A stretch of 50,574 bases of DNA from Bacteroidales bacterium (GTDB lineage Bacteria; Bacteroidota; Bacteroidia; Bacteroidales; WCHB1-69): contig JAFZZT010000008.1 in NCBI GenBank assembly GCA_017615595.1, forward strand, positions 1-50,574, written 5' to 3'. The first letter of the stretch is position 1. Every line of letters starts with the position of its first letter. Positions 35,401 to 41,019 of this stretch are shown piece by piece. The notes under the pieces are model-generated. The model did no database searches. It saw nothing but the letters and a program-made list of their open reading frames with translations, and was not told the DNA's origin. Both the position numbers and the translations under genes were made by a program.

Positions 35401-36298
35401 CATGGAAGAAGGTGTCGGTGGTGGTGGCCATCGGCGTAGTAGAGGCGGTAGGCTCGGTGGCGGAAGTGGTCCAATAGACTTCAAAACTGGCCGCCTCTCC
35501 GGGATAATTCCAGGTCGCCAGAGCGGTGTTAGCAGTGATGGAACTGATGTTGAGCGTTTCCGGCTTGTGGCAGGTGATGTCAGGCGTGGAGAACAGATAG
35601 TAGCGGTTGGCGGCAGGCCAGTTGCCGGAAGCGATGGTGGTGGATTGTCCAGAGGTATAGTGCGTGGCCGTATTGTTAGCCTTCACCAGCCAGACATCGG
35701 AGCTGTTGACACACATACCTTGTTGGCGTGTGACTGAGGGAGCGGTGGAAGGCACTGTGGAAGGATAGACAATCTGGATATTGTTGCTGCCCTCAAACAG
35801 CTGCACCTGCCAACGATACATATTGCCGTAAGAGGCAGAAGAGGAAGAAGTCGAAGTGCAGAACTCCAGCACAAGAATACGTTCCGGCTCCACACCCACG
35901 ACCTGTTTATAGACATAACCGCTGTCCGCGATATTACCATCGGCACCAAAGAAATTGATCTTCGGATTATTGTTATTAGAACCGTTCGCGTTGAATGGGT
36001 TGGAATAATAGTTATAGCCCGTGGCCGTTGAACCGAAACGAAGGTTGCCGTCCGAGTTCACCGAGAACTGAGTGTATTGTTCTGCGCCAAAGGTGAAAGG
36101 GAAGCCGATATTCAACACGGAAGAACGCATACTGCTGAGGGATGATCCGCTCGTCAGAATACTCGTGGTGTTGGTTATCGGAATCCATTTGGTGGCATCG
36201 ATCCCTGTGGAGAAGGTGTAGGTCCCCAAGCTCTGTGCCCTTAAAAGGGAAAAACATGATAGGGAGATGAGACAGAGAAGAAATAATTTTCTAACCAT
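29447..36298 (-). CDS. Giant T9SS type A surface protein, fibronectin III and jelly-roll modules
   Basis: A 2283-residue protein with signal peptide MVRKLFLLCLISLSCFSLLRAQ. An N-terminal beta-sandwich (about 23-235: FTFGAEQYTQFSVNSDGNLRFG, MYRWQVQLFEGSNNIQIVYP) is followed by alternating fibronectin III-like units (for example TALATWNYPGEAASFEVYWT) and seven jelly-roll/MAM or choice-of-anchor J-like units. Those units each open with a motif such as LPYYCDFETVPSG, LPYVENFEAY, LPFIEDFDMY, LPYYQNF, LPYTADF, LPFFCDFESIPSG or LPVTWDFESY, carry VGVMTDPTDPSTFTLV-like strands and end in a DDI/DDV motif and a Cys. The T9SS type A tail is VNLYPNPATEMIAV, VEVYNVYGQLI and a final FVKR. Likely a cell-surface adhesin or glycan-binding protein (inference). 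Third, promoter-distal member of the giant cluster. Confidence 0.9.
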   Translation of the reverse strand: MVRKLFLLCLISLSCFSLLRAQSLGTYTFSTGIDATKWIPITNTTSILTSGSSLSSMRSSVLNIGFPFTFGAEQYTQFSVNSDGNLRFGSTATGYNYYSNPFNANGSNNNNPKINFFGADGNIADSGYVYKQVVGVEPERILVLEFCTSTSSSSASYGNMYRWQVQLFEGSNNIQIVYPSTVPSTAPSVTRQQGMCVNSSDVWLVKANNTATHYTSGQSTTIASGNWPAANRYYLFSTPDITCHKPETLNISSITANTALATWNYPGEAASFEVYWTTSATEPTASTTPMATTTDTFFHVSNLQPSTTYYLYVRSDCGDEKSYWKKATFSTYCTAMTQLPYYCDFETVPSGSNPLPNCWIRGVNHASYPYVSSTSSSAYAGSNALLFMSTANYASLPPIDTSSIILQNSQLTFYAYSNILNNPLQVGVMTDPTDPSTFTLVESIPMTTEYQYYEIPFLNYAGSGAHVVLKSNSSSIIRVDNLTLETIPSCSTPTFLSASPTQTEALLTWFANGNDFTLYYKPAADSVYTMVQNVTYPYLLTGLTQDTEYDWYVEAYCSGVIKTSNVSTFHTACGVLTYADLPYVENFEAYANTAALSPCLTRISPNNATYPTIFTGTDWSAVTGKMIYFLPQSETDRQYLVMQGVESASGLSVNFYTKRGSSDVVLDLGVMSSPTDTASFQLIGSYGSVAGSSDWSNFEVPLSSYTGTTGYVAFRARSITSGKYILVDDITISLNTGCVRPSTVTVDSITTNTAQVHVSDALNTGHYQLVWSSVYGSDTVEMTGNSYTLSNLMKGTVYDVAVSTICDTDITTPETATFSTACAILTHQDLPFIEDFDMYAYNANALINPCWSRLSYNPEYPVGPYPKNQYMRIPGVGNTFYYYPGAGNAVQYAILPQIADLSDLLIDFWVYRETASPLIEVGVMTDPTDTSTFTLIESCEPVATSVWEEFDVPFAAYTGQGTYIALRARCTGTSAFICIDDIEVRENSCSKPQTMTVSQIGGGQATFTWDAISGAAGYEFILEGVDTAIVTTNTYTAHGVEVLTDYVARVRTLCDSNNTSNYLILYFSTPFDSLPYYQNFNTFTTSDPLPIGWLHRGAGSAQYVTSGNYLYDSTALRFSGSTTNNIVVLPPFPAEISELYLQFQTRPEGTSSFPGNFDVGYITDVNDIATFVAVQTYNYADFDNAYQQKLVTYADAPAGARIAMRHRSTSTGWYWFVDDIEVDYDDCPTVTNLTVVDVSAESATVSWSPVAVSTSYLLNLNGQQYTTTDTFYTFNNIYQATNYTLEVTTLCGSDDSHLASVQFSTPMIVQGLPYTADFSAADGWLVNSGACVNFWTKGVVDANTNGLFVATGDGTAPGYAITSAASSVTAEKHFLVGDASSFVISFDVLCGGESTYDYLKVFFAPVTQEYPVGTATQTWTDKTYQTYAFNFSPYFGQTSTSTSYPYIINLTNGNTIHVEFLVNNPVQNPNAFSEAKLVFGWRNDLSGGTQPGPVITNLKVKAESCKKPTAVTLTDIHATTADVAWNMPEYASSFILQYAPYGANWDGPTVETLNATDTSATLTGLTPNTMYQLRVATDCVDDTSMWVSTTFSTSCEGISALPFFCDFESIPSGSNQVPTCWTKGPSHATYPYVNTTTTAYSGEHSLYFNNPNTVALPPVDETVISLNATQISFHAKGNGYKLLVGVMNNPDDASTFVPVDTVTLTSTYEYYQVPLNVYTGSGRYVAFKNIATNAIYVDDVVLGYIPACPSPTGLLSLNPTPTSVEVTWNGATPSYNLYYRVYGDSAFIQVPNVDFNAANTITLTGLTPGTVYQWYASGICPDNSESQSMTIATFTTECDILSQLPVTWDFESYVTATQLPVCWSALNPSSSGPKIMNDYAHSGYHSLRLYNNDPVTTIVLPEVDTLLYPVNTLRMRFFAMNSGNYATWHVRVIGGVITDLSADSTFVAVDTADIIGAAGGSHQEYTLDLDGYQGVAGYPALRFETVVSCQWLNIDDLTLEPITGAPALSVVTEAVGPVTETTAVLNGTIVNPNNVPITARGFQWKLAASETYTTVNLTTQSNTITHTLSNLTPGTNYVCRAFILANEVVLYGEEIPFATSVIDCPAPTNLQETGGVIDKAPGYLFVQWTDNAGASQWNLQYRLQGTEAWTTIVVNNTLVTISAGLEAYSTYELRVQAVCADGVVSDWSNMLVAVAQGTGVEDHLAKAVNLYPNPATEMIAVEVSDANIMITGVEVYNVYGQLINTIVSTENPLRINVSDLSNGMYYVRVTTDNGVVTKNFVKR

Positions 36299-36350
36299 AA
36301 CGCACTATTTTTTATTGATTTAACTTACATTCAATCGAACAAAGAAAGTG

Positions 36351-36358
36351 CAAAGATA
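36351..36358 (-). promoter_or_regulatory. Probable -7 box for the 2283-residue gene
   Basis: On the minus strand it reads TATCTTTG (TAnnTTTG), about 53 bases before the ATG at 36298. The 126-bp gap to the upstream giant gene shows no hairpin terminator, so read-through could add to this promoter. Confidence 0.5.
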
Positions 36359-36424
36359 CATTTTTTTAGTGAACAGTGAAGAGTGATCTGTGACCAAGTT
36401 AATAGCTAATGGCCAACAGCCGTC

Positions 36425-39400
36425 TTATCTCTTCACAAACCCCTTCGTCACCACGCCCCCATCGGTCGTGACACGCACAAAATACATGCCATCGGCTAGG
36501 GCGCTGATGTTGATGATGCAGCGGTTCTGTAGAGACGTCCCAAGGAACGTCTCTACAATCTGGCCATAGACGTTAAAGACCTCCACGCCCGTGATCCTGA
36601 TGTCGGCATCGCTGACCTCCACAACCACCATCTCCGTGGCGGGGTTCGGGTAGAGGTTGATGCTTTGGTTGAGGTGGTCATCTATTCCAGAATTGGTGGC
36701 GGTGGCCACTAACTCCTCCGACCAGTCGCTGAAGGCGTCATCGCAGACGGCCCGTACTTGGACTTCATACTCTACCCCATTCTCCAACCCCAGGATGTCA
36801 TACTGAGGCATGCCCTCCACAGCCACGATCGTCCATTCACTGCCCAGGGGCCGGTAACGGACTATCCACTGAGAGGCCCCGGCGTTGTCGCTCCATGTCA
36901 GACGTATGCCGCCCGCTTCCTTGAGGGCTATCTCCTGCTGCAGGTTGGTCGGCGCCGGACAAGAGGAGACTCCCGACAGGAAGAAGTTGGTGACAACCGC
37001 CCCGGGCTGTTTCCCCGTAACGCCGTCGTTGCGCCATAAGAAGACGAACTTGCCCTGGCCGTTCATCGCCAGATTGGGGATATTGACGCTGACATGCACA
37101 GCGGTATCATGGGTCTGGTTCAGGATGTAGGGATAGGTGGGACTGCTATTGGTTTGTGCCTTGAAGGCGGAAAAGTCGATGGCATGGACTGCGTATGCAT
37201 AGGCCGACTGGGCATTGTGTTCAACACCCGGCACATATTGCTCGTCAGCAGGTGACAGGAAGGCTTTCAGATAGTCCCAGGTGCTCTCGCCACCCACGCG
37301 GAGGTCGAACTCCAGATGCAGGGAGTCGGTGGCCGGCAAGGTGAACAGCTTCTCCGCCATCACGGTGGCACTGTTGACCGTGGAATAGCCCTCCGCAATC
37401 CCATCATGCGTGACATACAAAGCGTACTGCCCGCCACTGGTGACGCCCATCATCCAATAGTTGGCACAGGAGCCGTTGTTCAACAGCCAACCTTGGTCTA
37501 TGGAGAAATCGGTGGCATACGGCAATGCAGCAGTGGACATGGTGGTGTTAAAGGTCACCGTGTTGGTCTGAAGGTCCCCTTCTACCCCATCGCACAGCGT
37601 CTTCACATAGAGTTGGTAATTGGTGGCGGTGGCCAGGCCGGAGATCAGGTTGCCCGTAGTCGTGGTGACGGTTATCGTGGACCACGGGGCAGAGGGCCCC
37701 ACGGCGCGATAATGGATGACCCACGCATGATGATCGGGGTTCATATCCACGAAGGAAACGGTCGCGTCATGTTCAGTGATATTGCTCACCGTCACGGAGT
37801 TGACGACAGGAGAGGCACAGGCGGGGACGGTTTCCAGCGTCACATCATCGACATAGAAGCCGCAGCTGGCGGCATAGGAGACGCGGAAGGCGATGTAGCG
37901 GCCCATGCCCGTGTAGTTGAAGAAGGGAACCGTGAACTCGCCATACTGATAAACATCGTAGCCCGTCAAATCTATGGTGTCCACCGGCACAAAAGAAGAG
38001 GGGTCGGCACGATCCGTCATCACACCCACCTCCAACGTGCCGGAGGAGCCGCTTCTGCACACCTGGAAACGGACCTGCACAGTGTGGATGTCGATAGCGG
38101 CAGACAGGGTCGGCATGATCGCGATGTTGAAGCAGCTGGTGGTATGATGGAAATCCAGAAAATGGGTACCGCTGTGGGCATACGAGTTGCTCGGAATATA
38201 GACGTAGTGGTCGGGGTCGGAGGCGTAGCGGCTCCAGCAGTAGATATAGTCCTCCTGGGACCCGGAGCTATAGAGAGAACTGGTGTTCTCAAAATCTTCC
38301 GTAAAGGGCAGCGATGCAATGGGCTCGCAATCCGTCTGGAAGTGGAGCTCATCGCTCCAGACACTCATCTCCACGGAACTGCATAGCGCCCGCACGCGCA
38401 CGGTATAGCCCGTATGGGGCGACAGTCCCGACAATGTATAGCTGTTGGTGGTGATGGTGCCCATAGAAGTCCAGGAAGAGGCGCCGTCCACTTTGTATTC
38501 CAGCAGCCAGGAGGAGGCGCCGCCCGCCGCCCAGCTCACCAGCGCGCTGTTGTGCGTCACGGCGGAGATGGTCACAGCCTGCGGATGGGAACAGGCGTTA
38601 TGATCACAGAAGACAAACCGCAGGTTGTTGGCATTGGAGCTCAGATTGCCCGACACACCCGGATTGGCATAGTTGTAGGAATAGTTGTCACGATAGTGAT
38701 AGCGCGTCCTGTTGACGGTGGTATTGTCGTTGTGCACCTTGAAGCCACTGGAGAAGTCATCCCACGAGCCCGTCCTATCGACCACGGTAAGTAGGACATC
38801 CCGGCTGCCATCATAGTTGAACGCATTGTCCAGCTCGATCTGAAGCCAGGAGTCGGCATCCACCGCGCTGGGAGCGAAGGTCACATTTCCCGTGAAGACC
38901 TGCTGGAAGGTGACACCGCTGGAGGGCGTGATCCACCCACTGGACAAGGTCTGGCCGTTGGGGACATGCGACAGGTAGATGGTGAGATTTCTCGTCCTCG
39001 TGCCGTTATAGACGTATTGGAACGCGATGGCAGAGAACTCCTGCGCCCCCGTGAAAAAGGCCGACGCCGGAATCACCTGCTGGGTGAGGGAATAATCATA
39101 GTAGGGATAGGTGGGCAGACAAGAATGAAAGCTCTCGCCATGCCCGATCGTCAAGGTGCCAGGCGCGCCGCAGGGTGTGGTCGCAAAGACGAACACGGTG
39201 TCGGAGGCGGTTTGATCGGCACAGACCACATAGACACCGAAACGATAGGGCGTCAGGTCCGAGAGGCCTGTGACGGTATAGCTGTTGTTGGTGGTCGTAA
39301 ACTCTTGGGCGCTGTGGGTCTCCTCGTTGTACACCCAGACATGGTATTGCGTCAGACCACCCATCAAGTTGCTGTCCCACGCCAACGTGACAGCGGTGCC

Positions 39401-40471
39401 GCCGAGAGAGTCGATTGTCAAATTCTGCACCGGCGAGCAGGAAGGGAGCACGGAGGGGTTCAGATTGTAGATATAGCCCATGATCGGATATCCGTTGTTG
39501 ATGCCGCCGTCCATCATGAAGGCGGAGCCCAAGCTGTCGAGGAAGTTGGAGGAGCGCATCACAGCGTCCGACAGCCGCACGCCATCACGACCGTAGCTGT
39601 AGGTGGTGGCTGACGAAGCATTGGAATAGACGTGGGTGAAGCTGTAGTTGTTGCTATTGCAATGACCCAGGATGCCACCGTATTTGTAGCTGCTTCCCTC
39701 CATCACCGGGTTCAAGGTGCCGGCGAAGTAGGTGTTGGAGACCTGGACCTTCTGGCCGTTGCCGACTATGCCACCGATATATTTGCCGTACAACGAGCCC
39801 GTCACGGCACAGTTTTGGATATAGGTCCAGTTGGAGCCATACTGCATCTTGTAGTTGGCGCCCAGGAGGCCGCCGTTGTTGTTGTTGCCCGTGGCCGCCA
39901 CGCGGCAGTTGATGATCTGGCAGCAGGAGACATACACATGGCCGCTGTTCAGGGTGTAGCCGATCAGCGAGCCCGACATGCCTCGCGCCTTGACGACTGG
40001 GTTGACCATCACCAGGGAGTCGATGGTGCAGGGGTACTGCACGCAGCCGAAGAGGCCCGCCTGGTAATAGTTGGCTTTTTCGCAGTACATGTTGTAGATG
40101 ACGTGCCCATGGCCATTGAAGTGACCGGCAAAGGCGTAGGCCGAGGAGGCGTGCTGGTCTTCGGAGGTAGCGGTGGCATCGCCGCCGATGGGGATCCAGT
40201 TGCGGGTGGAGTCGCCCGTTTGGTTCAGCCAGATGTTGGCCGTGAGATTCAGCGTCACCCCGTTGAAGTTGGTTACCTGGTTGGCCATCAGCTGGGCTAC
40301 CCCCGCCAGCTGCTCCGGTGTGGAGATGTCGAAGGAGGTCTGTGCGCTGTTGTACCATGAGATGTCGCTCGTCCCGTTCCACACGTTCTGCGCCTGCGCA
40401 CACGGCAGGAGCCACGCCATCCAGACGAGGAACAGCAGAGACAATCGGCGTTTTATTCTATTGGATCTCAT
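36425..40471 (-). CDS. Giant T9SS type A surface protein with GLUG-like beta-helix and fibronectin III modules
   Basis: A 1348-residue protein. The start at 40471 gives MRSNRIKRRLSLLFLVWMAWLLPCAQAQ, a signal peptide; the open frame continues upstream only by reading an 8-bp repeat as Ile-Gln-Gln-Phe-Asn. The N-terminal part (about 30-345) resembles GLUG/beta-helix adhesins: VWNGTSDISWYNSAQTSFDIS, EQLAGVAQLM, NGHGHVIYNMYCEK, GGIVGNGQKV. Then come fibronectin III-like units, a module opening CLPTYPYYDYSLTQQVIP, two jelly-roll units (LPFTEDFE, LPYATDFS), a last fibronectin III unit and the T9SS type A tail (INLYPNPATEMVVV, VEVFNVYGQIVE, FVKR). The tail contains a palindrome-encoded insert ETFLGTSLQNR. 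The N-terminus and one jelly-roll unit match those of the 2622-residue protein closely. Confidence 0.9.
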   Translation of the reverse strand: MRSNRIKRRLSLLFLVWMAWLLPCAQAQNVWNGTSDISWYNSAQTSFDISTPEQLAGVAQLMANQVTNFNGVTLNLTANIWLNQTGDSTRNWIPIGGDATATSEDQHASSAYAFAGHFNGHGHVIYNMYCEKANYYQAGLFGCVQYPCTIDSLVMVNPVVKARGMSGSLIGYTLNSGHVYVSCCQIINCRVAATGNNNNGGLLGANYKMQYGSNWTYIQNCAVTGSLYGKYIGGIVGNGQKVQVSNTYFAGTLNPVMEGSSYKYGGILGHCNSNNYSFTHVYSNASSATTYSYGRDGVRLSDAVMRSSNFLDSLGSAFMMDGGINNGYPIMGYIYNLNPSVLPSCSPVQNLTIDSLGGTAVTLAWDSNLMGGLTQYHVWVYNEETHSAQEFTTTNNSYTVTGLSDLTPYRFGVYVVCADQTASDTVFVFATTPCGAPGTLTIGHGESFHSCLPTYPYYDYSLTQQVIPASAFFTGAQEFSAIAFQYVYNGTRTRNLTIYLSHVPNGQTLSSGWITPSSGVTFQQVFTGNVTFAPSAVDADSWLQIELDNAFNYDGSRDVLLTVVDRTGSWDDFSSGFKVHNDNTTVNRTRYHYRDNYSYNYANPGVSGNLSSNANNLRFVFCDHNACSHPQAVTISAVTHNSALVSWAAGGASSWLLEYKVDGASSWTSMGTITTNSYTLSGLSPHTGYTVRVRALCSSVEMSVWSDELHFQTDCEPIASLPFTEDFENTSSLYSSGSQEDYIYCWSRYASDPDHYVYIPSNSYAHSGTHFLDFHHTTSCFNIAIMPTLSAAIDIHTVQVRFQVCRSGSSGTLEVGVMTDRADPSSFVPVDTIDLTGYDVYQYGEFTVPFFNYTGMGRYIAFRVSYAASCGFYVDDVTLETVPACASPVVNSVTVSNITEHDATVSFVDMNPDHHAWVIHYRAVGPSAPWSTITVTTTTGNLISGLATATNYQLYVKTLCDGVEGDLQTNTVTFNTTMSTAALPYATDFSIDQGWLLNNGSCANYWMMGVTSGGQYALYVTHDGIAEGYSTVNSATVMAEKLFTLPATDSLHLEFDLRVGGESTWDYLKAFLSPADEQYVPGVEHNAQSAYAYAVHAIDFSAFKAQTNSSPTYPYILNQTHDTAVHVSVNIPNLAMNGQGKFVFLWRNDGVTGKQPGAVVTNFFLSGVSSCPAPTNLQQEIALKEAGGIRLTWSDNAGASQWIVRYRPLGSEWTIVAVEGMPQYDILGLENGVEYEVQVRAVCDDAFSDWSEELVATATNSGIDDHLNQSINLYPNPATEMVVVEVSDADIRITGVEVFNVYGQIVETFLGTSLQNRCIINISALADGMYFVRVTTDGGVVTKGFVKR
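36528..36557. repeat. 30-bp palindrome inside the T9SS tail coding sequence
   Basis: TGTAGAGACGT (36528-36538) and ACGTCTCTACA (36547-36557) pair perfectly over 11 bp, extended by C-G pairs in the centre. It lies in frame within the sorting domain of the 1348-residue protein. It has the same length and the same AGAGACG/CGTCTCT core as the element at 22559-22588. Confidence 0.85.
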
Positions 40472-40508
40472 TGATTTCAATACGATAGGTCGTTGCATAA
40501 CAAGCGTG

Positions 40509-40516
40509 CAAATGTA
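40509..40516 (-). promoter_or_regulatory. Probable -7 box for the 1348-residue gene
   Basis: On the minus strand it reads TACATTTG (TAnnTTTG), about 38 bases before the ATG at 40471. It supports that start, because the longer open frame would begin upstream of the promoter. Confidence 0.55.
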
Positions 40517-40543
40517 CATAAAATTCCCGAACAAGCGATGACT

Positions 40544-40588
40544 GTTGAATTGTTGAATTGTTGAATTGTTGAATTGTTGAATTGTTGA
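40544..40588. repeat. GTTGAATT octanucleotide tandem repeat
   Basis: Five perfect consecutive copies of the 8-bp unit GTTGAATT (40544-40583) plus a partial sixth. The array begins 28 bp upstream of the -7 box of the 1348-residue gene. Related GTTGATTT words occur near 29046-29080 and within the 65-bp blocks at 29164 and 29262. Confidence 0.92.
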
Positions 40589-40602
40589 GGTGGGGCGCAA
40601 TT

Positions 40603-40622
40603 CCCCTTCTTTGGAGAAGGGG
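40603..40622. other. Small perfect hairpin in the spacer
   Basis: CCCCTTCT (40603-40610), TTGG loop, AGAAGGGG (40615-40622), followed by TGCCCGAAGTGCGGG, itself partly self-complementary. No T-run on either side, so not an obvious terminator. Confidence 0.6.
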
Positions 40623-40689
40623 TGCCCGAAGTGCGGGTTAGTGGGAGAATTAAGAAACTAAGCAGTTAAGAAGCGAAGGGTGGCTGATG

Positions 40690-40941
40690 TGGTTTATAGT
40701 TTACCGTTTACCGATGAGACGATTATGCGATTAGAAGGGAGGAGCGGAGAGGTTAAAAGGTTTACGGTTTACAGTTTACAGTTTAGACGATGAGAGAGAG
40801 GAGCAGAGAGGAAATTAGGCACATCCAATGGCTAAAGACATAACTTCCAACTGACAACTGTTCCTCTAGCGAGCACTTGTCCCTAACGGGACTGCTCAAG
40901 GAAATCTTTAACTTCTAACTGACTACTGACTACTGACAACT
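40690..40941. repeat. Word-like repeats in the 548-bp spacer
   Basis: Contains TAGTTTACCGTTTACCGATGAG and GACGATTATGCGATTAG (40697-40733), GGTTTACGGTTTACAGTTTACAG (40759-40781), CCAACTGACAACTG (40847-40860), and AACTTCTAACTGACTACTGAC (40911-40931). These are the same words as in the spacers at 87-325, 1840-1895, 29350-29375 and 49962-50225, on either strand. A hairpin (GAGCA..GTCCC taac GGGAC TGCTC) lies at 40871-40897. No gene is supported in the spacer 40472-41019. Confidence 0.78.
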
Positions 40942-40980
40942 AAAAAAGGACGCCAATTCCGAAAACGAACCAGCGTCCTT
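40942..40980 (-). terminator. Terminator of the 2622-residue gene
   Basis: On the minus strand AAGGACGC pairs with GCGTCCTT and ends in T6, 40-78 bases after the stop. The inner loop is less paired than in the copy at 29376-29415, but the arms are the same. Between stop and hairpin lies a GGCTGTTGGCCATTAG tag (minus strand) whose core, GCTGTTGGCCATTAG, recurs after the stops of all three giant genes. Confidence 0.83.
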
Positions 40981-41019
40981 AAAGCTAACAGCTACTAACT
41001 AATGGCCAACAGCCAAAGG

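Noticed and set aside
29690..35737. Many long open frames (up to about 520 codons) on the plus strand opposite the giant genes, also at 37316-38386 and 44110-45696
   Set aside because: They arise from the Thr/Ser/Asp/Val-rich composition of the giant proteins read backwards. Their predicted proteins are His/Gly/Arg/Val-rich with no signal, domain or consistent start.
40472..40600. N-terminal extension of the 1348-residue protein up to a TTG at 40600
   Set aside because: It translates the GTTGAATT microsatellite as Ile-Gln-Gln-Phe-Asn repeats, crosses the probable promoter, and would bury the signal peptide.
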